DNA of 64,000 nt from Silene latifolia (GCF_048544455.1 NC_133538.1:25191469-25255468), one strand, 5' to 3'. Counted from the stretch's first letter, positions 1 to 11,275 are shown. Notes: generated from the sequence alone by a model not told the origin. Program-made: numbers and translations.

Positions 1-1598
1 ATTGACATTTAATAAAGACTTTGAATTATGCGAATCTTCTTTTCTCGGGCTTCAGTCGATCGACCAATGAGTCCAGTCGATCGACCGTCCTCTACAGTAC
101 ACATGCGATTTTTCTCATTTTTTTCGACACATTTTTATTCTCTTTTTTTTTCTTTTTCAATTCTATTTTTTTCTTCCTTTCCTTCCTTTTTCATCTTCCC
201 AACGTCATCTCAAAATGAGCATTAGCAACCAAAATGAAGTAACAATCCCAAGAACATAAACTACTAGCTTGACAAGGGCAGGCTAAATGTAGGATGTAGT
301 TAACGGGACAAAAAGGCTATTTTTGGCCGTGGAGCTTATGGGCAAAATGTACAAAGGGGTGACCTCTTCCACATGTGTCAACAAATCACAAACCGAATGC
401 ATACAGGTATTAAGCAGATCAAGTTCATATTTATGCAAATTGATGTAACATGTCTCATAAGGAGTGACTACTCACATCCTAGATAAACTGGTCATGAATG
501 ACACCAGTTATAAGCTCTAAACCTCAGAAAATGATGTAGTTTGCCAAAAATCTAAGTCAAGTCTCAAGTTCAGCAAGAAATTTAACGAAAACTCGTAGAC
601 TATGCATATATGATTCTACTAATAACATGTCCATTAGCAAGGCTCAAGCAAAAACAGATGCAAATGCAGTGTCATCATAGAAATACTACCATTCCGACTC
701 GACCTATATGCTAAAATAAACGTGCAATTTTTTTGAATTTTTTTGAAATTTTTCAATTTTTTTGAATTTTATGTATATATAAGAGAAAATAAACAACAAT
801 GCAGGACAAAATGTAAACGTGAATGCAAGCAATGAAATGCAACGCAAAACCCTTCCCCAAACCAAATCGCACAATGTCCCCATTGTGCAAAATCATGTAA
901 TGAAGTAAAAGGAAAACGAGAATTTGCGTGAAATAGTAACTAAATAAAACATGAAAGGGACTCGGAAACTCACAAGACTTTAAGCGCAGCAAAAGGAAAC
1001 CTCCCCAAACCAGCGTGAGCTAGGAGGTTTCAGTAGCCAGCAGTGCTACCAATAAGTACCTGAAAAGAAGCAAAAGTACCATGCATAAATTCAAGAAAAC
1101 AATTTATTAAACGCAACATTATGTGTAAAATAAAGAAATGGAAGAAAATAGAAATGAGTCGGAGAATAAAGTGGATAAAAGACTCCCTCAACTCCGCAAA
1201 TCAACCAAACAGAGCAGGGGAATGATCGAAAACAGATACAACAGCGCAGGGTGGTCGATCGACCACATCACCTAGTCGATCGACCAGGGTGAAAAAGAAC
1301 AGAAGCTCCTGGAAATCGCAGCTCAGTCGATCGACCACACAGGCCAGTCGATCGACTGCAATACCTGCTGTAAGTTCTGATTTCTTCGAATTAACTCAAT
1401 AAATTGAGCCAATATGGTCTATAAACCTGCAAATACACACAATAGCGCGCCCAAAATTGCGCAAAACCCAAAGCAATAGTCTAAACCATATAAAATCATA
1501 AGCAAACTTATTAAAAATACGAAGTATTGCACACACGAAAAATAATAAATAGTCTTAAAAAGCAATAAAATGAATGGTTTTGTAAACGTCTTGATCAA
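1..1598 (-). other. Element A 3' untranslated region
   Basis: No supportable gene here. The stretch matches the 3' region of element C (about 50290-51900) in reverse orientation. One anchor is the AAACCTCC/GGAGGTTT inverted motif around 1000-1030, matched at 50827-50866. It holds palindrome clusters at 55-85 and 1254-1356. Short open frames at 21-225, 753-992 and 1606-1827 have no recognisable domain and lie in low-complexity DNA. Absence of the 3' LTR shows that the element continues upstream of the window. Confidence 0.7.
1254..1356. repeat. Tetra-palindrome module, copy in element A 3' UTR
   Basis: Four GTCGATCGAC palindromes start at 1254, 1275, 1326 and 1347, giving spacings 21-51-21. 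The inner spacer contains AACAGAAGCTCCTG, shared in variant form with the LTR and gag copies. Confidence 0.9.
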
Positions 1599-2593
1599 CT
1601 AATAGTTGATCAAGAATGGCCACGGAATGGCCCACTTGCTCGGCTTCTGGTTACAAGAGGTAGCCTCTACAGTGCTCATCTTCTCAGCTATACCCTTCTC
1701 AACTCCAACATCCGCAGAACTCAACGGATCAACAACTTCAACATCTTCCCAAGCAATGACCTCATCCGGCTCATCAGAATCCAAATCGGTCTCCGTCACT
1801 TTGACTGGCTCCTCATCAGTGCCATAGCTAAGACATCCTAGACCGCCTCTTTGAACGATTGGCTCCTTCACAGCTGGAGCAACATGCGGCTCTTCCTTCC
1901 CCAAACCAGCTCCTGCAACATCTAAAAAAGAAGAGTCTCCCTCCAATTTGCTCCCAATCTGGGGCGGACGTGTTATAGCAGAAACAGGCATAAAAATAGG
2001 CATGTCAGGAAGTACAAAATAGGATTTCTTTTCAGAAACCGTATTACAAGTGACTGGCCACATGGGGTCTTTCTTCTTAGCCGTCTAGGCAAAGACAATG
2101 GAATGCTTTCCTACTTTGAAGGTCAAAGTTCCTGAACCAACATCAATAACTGCACCAGCAGTGTGCAGAAATGGTCTACCCATATGATGGGAATGTGGGC
2201 ATCCTCGGGCATATCTAGTACAACGAAGTCAACAGGGAAGAAAAACTTTTCTATTTGCACAGGAATGTCTTCTAAGACTCCTATAGGCTGGACCGCAGAA
2301 CGATCAGCCATCTGTACTGTCATGTTGGTGACTGCAAATCGAGTCAATTTCAACTTCCTAGCAAGACTCAAGGGCATGACACTAATACTGGCCCCTAGGT
2401 CACACAAGGCCTTCTCAATAGAAAAGGTGCCAATACTACATGGGACTGAAAAGTTATCTGGGTCTTCTAGCTTATGAGGTGCAATATGGATCAAATAAGA
2501 GCATGACTCCTCAGTTAGTGCGACAGAATGCACAGTTTCTAGTGATTTCTTTTTGGACAACAATTGCTTCATAAATTTCATGTAAGCAGGCAC
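1599..2593 (-). pseudogene. Element A aspartic protease and acidic tail (broken)
   Basis: Retropepsin-like domain of a Ty3/Gypsy polyprotein, which would cut Gag-Pol. The frame 2593-2123 holds the catalytic motif LCDLGAS followed by VMPLSLARKLKL and a region matching element C residue for residue in most places. Near 2190 the frame shifts, because the expected GRPFLHT motif is read out of frame. A stop lies near 2084, and the tail 2063-1599 is acidic and ends in a short motif ATSC.QKP shared with element C. Coding ends here in both copies, where RT would be expected. Not functional as it stands. Confidence 0.8.
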
Positions 2594-2628
2594 TTGATTA
2601 ACTAACTCAAGAAAAGGAACTTGTACGT

Positions 2629-4581
2629 TTAAGCTACGAATAACATTTTCAAATTAAACGATACCTGTTCCTTTGTCGGCACTAATCTCTCTAGATAAGG
2701 AGCTAAAAGAAGTAACTTAGCCCTCTCCTCTAAGTCTCTCATGCTGGCGTCGGTGGATTTAGGCTGAAAATCCACTACCTTCTCTTTGTTGAAGCTTGAC
2801 CCTTCTTCAGACCGTCTCAAAAATGAACCATTAATCGTCATCGGGTCATATTTCGGAACCGGAATTAACCCATCACATTTGGGTTTTGCCTCAATATTTT
2901 CGGAGTAGTCGTACCCCGAAACAAGTGGTCCCTCAAGTTATTTGGCATTGGAGGACGAAAAGACTCACCCTCAGCAGCGTCGTCAGTCGATCGACCATGA
3001 ATGTCAGTCGATCGAGTGACGTCTACAGGAACAGTAGCTGTAATTTTTCGCGGACTGGTCGATCGACTGGGTATGTCAGTCGATCGACTGACATACCTGC
3101 TGATCGTCTTTTTCTTGCTATTATTCGTCACTGCCTTCTTCTTGCTTGGTTCCGCCTCATCTTTTTCAGTAGCTTCCTCAACCATAGCGGCCCCATCAAG
3201 GGTAGACCCACTCCTCAAAGTAATAGCATTGAGGGTCTCCTTTTAATCTGTGTGCGACGGTAAATGCCCCGGAGCTCGAGTTGCACTCTTGCTAGCCAAT
3301 TGAGCAATTTGGCTCTCTAACATCTTCATCCCGGCCTCTCTAGGTTGAGACTCTTTCAGCAACAAATTTTTCAATTTAGCAAATTCGGAACCTTGGGACT
3401 GCTGCTGCTGCTGTGGAACATACGAAGGCTTTTGATATGGCTGTTGCTGCTTATGAGGGGGCACATAATTCTGCTGCTACTGCTGCTGTGGAGGTGGAGT
3501 TGGATTTAGGACATTTTGGCTACTCCACCTCAAGTTCGGATGAACATTCGGCTCAAAATAAGTGTTTGTCTGCCTATAATGTTGAAAGGCAGCACAAGAC
3601 TCATAGGGATTAGGACAGTTGTCTGAAACATGTCCTTCTCCTCTACATCTCTTGCAGACGAAAGGACCGTCTGAAATAGCATTCACATGATAGATCCCTA
3701 CTTCTCCTTTGATTTCTCCTGGAATTTCCATACTCACCTTTATGGGTGGCTAAATCATCAATAATTTTCCACCCCTTAGTCTCTCCAACATTCTCCTGGA
3801 ATCAGCCATTAGCTGCCGAATCCAGGATAGCCCTCCAATCGTCATAGAGCCCATTATAAAATTGATTGCATAGGCTCCATTTTTCGAACCCATGGTGCGG
3901 AATAGTTCGCACAAGTTTCTTGAAACGGACCCATGCCTCATGAAAATTATCATCAGGACCCTGTTTAAAGCTCGTGATCTGAGCTCTAATGGCATTTGTC
4001 TTCGAGGCAGAGAAATATTTCTTGTAGAATGCCAGGGCCATCGACTTCCAATCAGTGATCCCGTTAGCAACTCGATCCAGGTCTCGGTACTACGCCCTTG
4101 CAGCATCACGAAGAGAGAATATGAACATGGTCTTCTTCACCTGGTCCTGGGTCACACCGGTTGGTGGGGGTATGGAACAGCAATAATCAATGAAAGTTTC
4201 CATATGCTTTGCTGCATCTTCATTTGCAGCTCCCCCGAAATGGTTTCTCTCAACCAAGTTGATATAGGACGATTTCGGCTCGAATTTTCTATCCGTCCCT
4301 GGTAACGCGAATCCCTTATAGGGAATCTCAGTAGTCGGCTCAGAGTGACTGGCTATACTTGCTTCTTCCGCCATGTCTGGAGATGTGACGGTCTCAGTTG
4401 ATGAAATAGAAACAAGAGATGAAGGTGGATCCTCCTCAAATAAAGCGTTCTCGTAGTAACTAGACAGAGTACTCAGCTCTTCCTCTGTCGGCAATACTCT
4501 AGATGATCGTCTCAACTCACGCAAAGTCTTCTCAATATCAGGATTGAACGGCAGTAATTCACCACCCTGTGACCTGCGCAT
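2629..4581 (-). pseudogene. Element A gag (broken)
   Basis: Structural capsid/nucleocapsid protein of a Ty3/Gypsy element. The N-terminal part (4581-4090) continues in the same frame after a TAG at 4090-4092 into the retrotransposon gag domain, with key residues FYKKYF, AWVRFK and WSLCNQFYNG. Another stop sits at 3802-3804. After a frameshift, a CCHC zinc knuckle CKRCRGEGHVSDNC appears near 3600-3660, then a glutamine-rich linker with stops at 3477 and 3243. The segment 3218-2865 encodes RSTD/GRST repeats created by the palindrome module. A further frameshift leads to 2841-2629 (LRRSEEGSS...MRDLEERAKLL). At least four stops and two or three frameshifts make it dead. Confidence 0.82.
2986..3088. 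repeat. Tetra-palindrome module inside element A gag
   Basis: GTCGATCGAC/G palindromes start at 2986, 3007, 3058 and 3079 (21-51-21). The module lies inside coding sequence and reads as RSTD/SRST-type peptides. The inner spacer GAACAGTAGCTG matches the other copies. Confidence 0.9.
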
Positions 4582-4687
4582 AAGAAGAAACTACAAGTAG
4601 AATATGAAAATAGTTTAAGGAACAAATGTCCCTTAAACTAATAGAAAGACTAAAAATAAAAACAACTAAAAAATTTAAACAATTGCC

Positions 4688-4705
4688 TCCCCGGCAACGG
4701 CGCCA
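4688..4705 (-). promoter_or_regulatory. Element A primer binding site (tRNA-Asp)
   Basis: Minus-strand TGGCGCCGTTGCCGGGGA is complementary to the 3' end of plant tRNA-Asp including CCA. It sits five bases inside the LTR end. The same site occurs in B, and with one change (GCG to GCA) in C. Confidence 0.9.
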
Positions 4706-4710
4706 AAATT

Positions 4711-6211
4711 TGATGCCCGTCGTTGTGTGCACCAAAGATAATATTTATAATACCTATTAAAACTAACAGAAGCTAGTGGTAACAGGGTCGAACCAAAGGG
4801 AGGCGATGCAATTATTAGTTGTCTAATTTTAAGTCCAAGGTAACAGATGTGGGGGTTTGATTTGATTTGGTCTATAGCTAAAGGCAATAAAAGAAAAGTA
4901 AACTAAATAAACGGATGAAAACAAATATTAAAAGGGTGCTAAGATGGTCGGTACACTATAGTTTCGGCGGCAGTAAACTAGGTAGGTCTAAAACAAACAC
5001 GTGAGACGGGAAAATAAGAAGTCCTCTCGGTCCATTCTTACAGGTAGCATCTTTCGATCTCGCTACAAGTCCCTAATATCACTAATACTAACTTTCGTCC
5101 TGAAAAGTGACTAAAAAGGCTAAATTAACTCATCTCTCGACCTTATTAATTTAGTCGTCTTAATTAGGTAGGCTATCTCCCTTCCCTATCTTTCGATCTT
5201 TATTTGGTCAGTCAATTCCTAGGCATTCAACTAGTCGCGTGCACTCGATTCGTCAAACATAGCAATTTAATTAATTAAAACAAAGGTGATCTCACGAGGC
5301 CAGTCGATCGACCAGGGTATACGGTCAATCGACCGTGGCGCGATTCCAGGTCTACTATTCTAATGCCGCCTACTTCTACAGGTTCCCTACATGCTAGCAT
5401 GAGGTATTTAACTACTCATACTGGATATAATAACAACAATAAACTTAACAATTACAACATTCGAATTCATGCTTAAATTAATTAAACGAACAATTAACAT
5501 AAAACAATAATTTGGCTTCGGGAGATCTAACCTAGCAATTCTATACTATGAATGAAAGCAATAAAACGGAATATAAGAACAGTAGAATACCGTATAGAAC
5601 AGGAAGGAAAGATCAAAACTGAATGCAAAGAGTAAACTTTATTGACGGAAAATAATCTAACTAATGAATGTTTAGAACTTCATGATAAAACTGAATTATA
5701 GCTTGATAATAATTCTGAATAACCTAGGTTACGTTATATAGAATATCGCGTAACACTTATTCCTAAACCTAATATACAATGGGCTTTGGAAATCTCGTTC
5801 TATTAATTCACGTCAGAATTAGCGGTATGGTCGATCGACCAGAGAAGCCGGTCGATCGACTGGTCTATGCTGAACAGTAGCTCCTGTAAGTCGTGTGTTG
5901 GTCGATCGACCATAAAGGCTAGTCGATCGACTGCTTTAGCTGATAGTCCGCTTCAAAATTCTTCGTAAAGTTGTCTTTCGGGCCTCGAAATGCGCACCAA
6001 GTTCGTTTATTGAGTAAATACTTCATGACAAATTCAATGTACTCGGGGACGGATTTAGCTCGATATCTACTCATTTCCGCATAAATCTGCAATATTACAT
6101 ACAAATACGAAAGTAGACAAAATGGGGCAAATAATAGCTTTAAACTACATAAATGAGCTCTGAAATGTGTATAAAATAGGGTGTAAAACATCACATAAAA
6201 GACACGCATCA
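4711..6211 (-). repeat. Element A 5' LTR
   Basis: 1501-bp LTR, TGATGCGTGTC at its outer end (6211 side) and ...CATCA at the inner end. It resembles the LTR of element C: shared start TGATGCGTGTC and the shared TGTTTTACACCC block near 6178-6190. The candidate duplication outside is aatag (6212-6216), but its partner lies beyond the window. It contains palindrome clusters at 5303-5332 and 5830-5931. Confidence 0.85.
5830..5931. repeat. Tetra-palindrome module in element A LTR
   Basis: GTCGATCGAC starts at 5830, 5851, 5901 and 5922 (21-50-21). The inner spacer carries GAACAGTAGCTCCTG, the best preserved form of the shared core. A lone pair lies at 5303/5323, and another pair at 55/76 in the 3' UTR. 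Confidence 0.9.
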
Positions 6212-6263
6212 AATAGTGCTTTTGTGTCTCATGCGTTCATCAAATCTCAAATGGTTTAGTTTC

Positions 6264-6537
6264 ATTTGGTTAGACGTTTGGTTTTTACGTTGGTCAGTTG
6301 GGTTTGTTTAGCAAAGGAGTATTCTTTTACTTGGTGATTTTGTGATTCCTAGACCTTATTGTGTGAACCTTGAAGGTGATTCTGTGAATTGTACATGAAT
6401 GGTTGATATTTGAATTTAATAAATTTCTTTATCTTAATTTGTGAATCCTGGAACTTATTATGTGAAACTGGAACATCAAATTGTGAAACTTGGTCATGAA
6501 TAGTTGATCTTCACTAGAAATGTTTCTTTTACTCATA
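6264..6537. repeat. Inverted copy of the FAR1 3' flank
   Basis: About 270 bp here read as the reverse complement of about 39968-40236. Matching blocks run continuously from TTTGGTTTTTACGTTGGTCA at 6279 to TTGATCTTCACT near 6503. It sits directly before the Ulp1 exon at 6557. This implies a local inversion or template switch between two copies of the MULE-like region. Confidence 0.75.
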
Positions 6538-6556
6538 AATGTTTTTTTTTTTGTAG

Positions 6557-6915
6557 TTTTGATTGTGGAGTGTATGTGCTGAAATGGTTGGATGCGTTGG
6601 ACAATGAAAGTTTATGGACCAACAGTGAATATTTTGAGGTAAGTTAGATTTTTTTTGTTTTTGCTGGTATAAATTTACGGGTTTTGCCTCCTAGCTTGCC
6701 ATTGCTACATATTAAATATATCAAGCACACCTCTATGAAAGCAAGTACCCAATCTCATAATTCTTTTTTGTCTCATGCGTTCATCAAATCTCTAATGGTT
6801 TAGTTTCATTAATATACTTACTTGGACTATATGAAAATCTCTTTTGCAGAAATTGTCGGACTAGCGAAAGAAGATAATATTGGAAGTTCTTAAATGGGAT
6901 AAAAATACAAAAACG
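6557..6915 (+). pseudogene. Ulp1-like protease, C-terminal fragment
   Basis: Two exons with splice borders match the last exons of the larger Ulp1 gene at 38869-39105. Exon 6557-6638 encodes the catalytic-cysteine segment FDCGVYVLKWLDALDN and ends at GAG|GTAAG. The second exon, 6850-6915, starts after TTTGCAG and ends before GTACAC. The second exon has an in-frame TAG where the larger copy reads GYRK. No N-terminal or His/Asp exons occur upstream, since element A begins at 6211. It is a fragment of a second copy of the same gene. Confidence 0.8.
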
Positions 6916-7489
6916 GTACACTTCTTTGACTTAAAATTGATGCAAAGTCCATTTGGTCATAACTTGGGTGAACATTTTGTAAATAAGTTGGGTAAAAATC
7001 TCTTTATTGTTACTTGTTTTTGATGGTATATGTGTTTTATTGATGACTTGAAAGTCTTTTTGCAAGCAAATTATCTTTCTCTGATGGATATGTGTTCAAT
7101 GGCGGACATCCGTTGCTTCAGCAGGCCTGCTATATCTATCTTGTGTTGATGTATTCAGTATTCTAAATGGTGAAATTCGGCCATATGACCATGTTTGTTT
7201 GTAATGGTACTATGAATTGATTAGTCTTTAGTCTTGTATATGAGTAGCTGAGAATGTAATGAGTAGCCGAGAATGTAATGCTACAAGAAATTGTGAAACT
7301 TGGACCTGAACATAAGATGAGACGGTTATGCTTCGTATGACGATCTTTTATTGAGAGACAAGGATGTTTAATGCAAGCCTTTTGTATTATGTACATTACA
7401 TAATTAAAGGATTCAGGTCTGGATATATGTTTGGCACAATGACATCGACTAAAGGCTCTACTTCATTGGAAAACGGTAAAAATACTTAA

Positions 7490-7855
7490 TGCTGGATTCA
7501 AGTCCAAGTTTCACAATTTTATGTTCCAGTTTCACAAGATAAGTTCCAGGATTCACAACATTGAGTAAAAGAAACATCTTTAGTGAAGATCAACTATTCG
7601 TGAGCAAGTTTCACAATTTCATGCTCCAGTTTCACATAATAAGTTCCAGGATTCACAAACTTAGAAATACAAACTTCTTAAGTAAAGATCAACCATTCAT
7701 GACAACGTTTCACAATTTCATGTTCCAGTTCCACAAGATAAGTTTCAGGATTCACAAAATTAGAAATACAAACTTCTTAAGTGAAGATAAACTATCATGA
7801 CAAAGTTTCACAATTTCATGTTCCAGTTTCACATAATAAGTTCCAGGATTCACAA
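7490..7855 (-). repeat. TGTGAA-type short tandem array
   Basis: Imperfect 20-25 bp units of the form AAGTTCCAGGATTCACAA alternate with AAGTTTCACAATTTCATG. The block 7490-7680 matches 39900-40075 in direct orientation. It is followed near 7860 by a sudden change to non-repeat DNA rich in TTTCTCTCGC-like sequence, which could be a promoter or an element end. Confidence 0.75.
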
Positions 7856-7859
7856 ATTA

Positions 7860-8719
7860 ATTTGGTGAGTCGGCCCATTTTATATCAGTCCGACTCATAT
7901 TCACTAACTCTTTCTCTCGCTTCAACTCCATATTCAGTGCTCCAATTTCACTTCCGTCTTCACCATTATCCAGTCTTCACTGAGTTTTTCGTCCGCCATT
8001 AGCATTAGCGTTTCTACTATCGCTATCATCCGCAAATTAGTTGTTTTCGATCTACTTTCTCAAGTTTCGGTTCATCCTCCTTTTGTTTCGTATTTTTCAC
8101 CATAATTTTCAATCAACTTATTTAATTCGTCAAATTATTGTTGTTAATGTGCATGTTTTTGGTATTGAGGGTTTAGGGTTTTGCGAGCATAATTGAGCAC
8201 AATAGGAACGTATAAAATCAATTAAAGTCGATTTCTCCTCTTTTTCGTATGATCCTTTCCATTTTTTTAGTAGATTTCGATTATCTTGCTTATTTCGTTC
8301 AATTTTAGTAGTTTTGTCACTATATTGCCAGTTTTTGTAAGCTTTCTTGCGTATGGTTTTGTGATTATCTTATCGTTCTTTGGATGCATGTTTCATTTTC
8401 AGAGGTTTTACAAAATTTCGTATGTTCCTTTCCATTTTTTGTGATTATCTCATCAGCGTTTCGTGAATCTAGGACCTAATTGTGTGAATGTAAGAGTTGG
8501 TTGATTGACTCTTAAAGACGATTTTGTGATGATGCTACTGATTTGTTCTTTTTCTTATTATTTGAATCTCAGACCTTGGTTTGTGAAACTAGAAGATAAT
8601 ATTGTTAAACTTGTTAATAAGTGGACGAAATCACCTTCTCTGTTATCAAAATTACTTTAAATGTTTACATTTTGGATTTTAGTTCTGATGTTTTTTTGCC
8701 TTACTTGGTGCATAATAGG
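7860..8719 (+). other. Probable 5' region of the Ulp1-like gene
   Basis: No coding exon that I can support. Sequence is T-rich with intron-like stretches, and TGTGAAT-type units at 8455-8600 are in plus-strand orientation, as in other introns of this gene. The first recognisable exon begins near 8720 after ATAG. A start codon could not be assigned. Confidence 0.4.
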
Positions 8720-8949
8720 AAGCAAGCTAATATAAAGCGATCGAAACCAACTACCTCTACTAGTGAAGTATGTGAACCCGCTGAAAAATAGAAAATAACC
8801 TATAAAGAACGATTGCCGGTGTTGAGGACTCGGATGTCTTCTGCTGGGCTTTACAACTTTCTCAACAATGAGGATAATCCCCTATCAGATAACCAGATTC
8901 AAGCTATACAACAAATGGGATTTGGTTCTCTCTTGCTTCTTAAAACAGA
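8720..8949 (+). pseudogene. Ulp1-like gene, N-terminal exon (part 1 of 3)
   Basis: The open frame MSSAGLYNFLNNEDNPLSDN...LLLLKT runs straight into the end of element B at 8950. It resumes at 24023, in frame, with DVVPGKLAYWL, which is how I know these pieces were one exon. The sequence upstream in the same exon has a TAG near 8788. This N-terminal part, together with part 2, resembles the poorly characterised region in front of the Ulp1 domain in transposon-borne plant proteases. Its function is unknown. Confidence 0.75.
8945..8949. repeat. Target site duplication of element B (left)
   Basis: acaga at 8945-8949 is repeated at 24023-24027, immediately outside the two LTR ends. The coding frame of the interrupted exon continues across after removing one copy. 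Confidence 0.95.
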
Positions 8950-10200
8950 TGATACTTGTCGTTTAAGTACCAAAAATAAAAAACCTAGTTACACTAACAG
9001 AAGCTAGCAGTAAGTAGGGTCGATCTCCACATGGAGACGGTCACTATCTACTTGTCAACTCGGTCAGTCTTAAGTCACCAGAAGGGGGTTTGAATTGATT
9101 TAACTAAACTACTGAGATTATGGCAAGAGAAAATAAAAAGAGAGATTAACAATAAGAAAAGGGAACTAGGATGTCGGGTAATCAATGATTATCGGTCAAT
9201 TGATGCTAAGGTCACAGATCAGTCAGTTGTATCGGTCTAAGGGGCAACGAATATCTCCTTCCGGTCTCAATTCGCCCTAAAACAGTAATAGCTTAGCTTC
9301 CGCCCTCACTAAAGTGCCCTAATGCTCACTGCAGGTCTCACCCCTTCCAACCTTCCTGTCTAGGTCAAGGCTTACAAATGTTAAATAAGCTAATTGTATC
9401 GATTCAATAAACTAGTTACAACTAAGAGCAGTGATAAACAACAAAGACATAATAACAACGACAGATCTGCAAACTAATTAGCAACTAACATTCATTCATT
9501 GACTGCCCTAATCCTAGCAGGGAGAAATTAGCTAGACATGATAAAGGGAAGAACAGAAACAAAGGAAAGACAAATAAACATAAACATAAATAAAGGAGAG
9601 AGGGAAAGAAAGAAAGTTACAGTAAATCCGGGAAATGGAGAAAGGAATGTTTACAGAGAAAGAGTAAAGTAAAAGTATCAAGGAACGCAGTCCAAGAAGT
9701 GAGAAGAGACTTAAAAATGACGTCCCTTCTTCCTATTTATAGAAAATAGGAATTTTATTTGACCTAATGACGAATTAAAGCTAAAAAGGCCCAAGCCCAA
9801 TAGAAACCACTCGATCGAGCCCTTTAAAACTGCTCGATCGAGCAAAATGAAGCTCAAACCAATCGATCGAGTAAAATTACTACTCGATCGAGTAAACCCT
9901 AAATAGACACTATTCGATTGACCATAGAAAGTACTCGATCAAGGTCTTCAACCATCCAAAAACACTAGATCGAGCTATAAGTCACTCGATCGAGTAATAT
10001 TTGACTTCAGCAGCTCACAATTTCGTTAGTTAAGCTTAACTTGTCTTTTTAGTTCCCGAAATGGCTTTACGCATCCAGTAACAGCAACATTTCCACTCCA
10101 AAATCACTCTTCCTCTAAATGTATTCAAAACGGACGGTAAAAGCCTTAATTTCACTACTTTCTGGTCTATTCCTGCAAATAGAACAAAACAAACCAAAGT
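8950..10200 (-). repeat. Element B 3' LTR, first part
   Basis: Aligns with 22675 onward. The outer end is TGATACTTGTC on the plus strand. It is broken at 10200 by element D and resumes at 19078. It has a TATAAATAG box on the minus strand near 9733-9741. The palindrome cluster 9810-9994 lies inside. Confidence 0.92.
9810..9994. repeat. CTCGATCGAG palindrome array, element B 3' LTR
   Basis: Palindromes or one-base variants start at 9810, 9833, 9862, 9883, 9913, 9934, 9965 and 9985. Pairs are about 21 bp apart (20-23) and pairs repeat every 51-52 bp. The 5' LTR has the same array at 23535-23719. Confidence 0.88.
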
Positions 10201-11264
10201 TGTGGGAAATATCGGTATATTTCATCAAGAAAAATTCGGATTATAACGAATTATGATATATGAAATTACTAGTCATAAACGAATTGCATAAACAAAAGAA
10301 TAGAGATTTAGAATTAACCTTTGGTCCAAGAAATTTGGCCTAAGAACAATATCGAAGTCGATATTCTCCTAATTGTTGCACCCAAAATGCTTTGAGAAAA
10401 TGCCCTTGTTCTTGCTAGAAAGAGATCCCTAAAATTGATAATTATTTTTAGGGTTTTTGTTTTGTGATGAGAGAATTAGGTCAAAAGTTGAGTGAGAAAA
10501 ATGATCTCCCTTCTCATCTATTATAACCGAAAAAGGAGAGAAAAAGGGGAGATATTTTTCTTCCTTTTTTTTCTTGTTTGACCGAGTGAACACCAAAACA
10601 AATAAGGATATAATCTTCTTATTTTTGGTTGTTGTCTTATTATATATAATGTGTATTATTATCAATTGTCATATATGTTGTCCCGTATTAATAAGTCCAC
10701 ACACAACAGTTTGCAGTCGATTCATTAATACCGGTCCGTCATCAATTATTATGACAATACCGTATAATATATACATTAACTATAAATATAACATATTTAT
10801 ATTTTTCTAATTAAATATAACTGGTTACATTTAATTACGAATTAAAATCTTAATTCGTTTAAGTTAACATTATATACATTAATTAAATATAACAGTTTAT
10901 ATTCAATTTACGAATTAATAGTTAATTCGCCTCAGCTAATATTATTTAATTGTATTAAATAATCGTCTCATCATCACATTGACTAACCTTTTAGTCAAAT
11001 ACATGGACTAACCTTTTAGTCATATAAGGCATCAATGTGATCAAAATTTCATACAATCACATCTCTCAAACACATCCTTTAGGTGTGACTTTTAGGGACC
11101 AGTTGATCACCGCCATCAGTATGATAATAACGTCAAACTTCTAGCAAGCCAACCGTTATTAAGTAAACGTTAATCAACTAATAAAATACTAAGTATACCC
11201 TTGTGAACCTATAAGAGATTTATATACTTTATCACACTAACTGTGGAGGACACAAGCTCCAACA
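10201..11264 (-). repeat. Element D 3' LTR
   Basis: TGTTGG...CCCACA on the minus strand. Nearly the same length and sequence as 18009-19072. The 78-residue open frame near 10429-10665 occurs identically in the other LTR and has no known domain, so it is not called as a gene. The polypurine tract AAGTGGGAGTT follows internally at 11265-11275 (minus strand). Confidence 0.93.
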
Positions 11265-11275
11265 AACTCCCACTT

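Larger units (their letters stand above)
1..6211 (-). mobile_element. Element A: partial Athila-like, gag-protease-only LTR retrotransposon
   Basis: Read on the minus strand this is: 5' LTR (4711-6211), a tRNA-Asp primer binding site (4688-4705), broken gag (2629-4581), broken aspartic protease (1599-2593), then non-coding DNA that runs off the window start. The 3' LTR is not in the window. No reverse transcriptase, RNase H or integrase motif follows the protease, and element C ends its coding at the same place, so this looks like the structure of a non-autonomous family and not a private deletion. LTR ends are TGAT...ATCA. The PBS and the DLGAS-type protease fit the Athila branch of Ty3/Gypsy; without RT the lineage is inferred. 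Confidence 0.85.

Noticed and set aside
4688..4705. A tRNA-Asp gene fragment
   Set aside because: Only the 18 bases complementary to the tRNA 3' end are present, exactly at the LTR border, so it is a primer binding site. The same holds at 22652 and 48131.
1254..5931. CRISPR-like array from regularly spaced palindromes
   Set aside because: Repeats are only 10-12 bp, spacers are not unique captured sequences, and the setting is a plant retrotransposon.
10429..10665. A conserved 78-residue protein, found again at 18237-18473
   Set aside because: The duplication is explained by the two LTRs of element D; no domain or independent evidence of coding.
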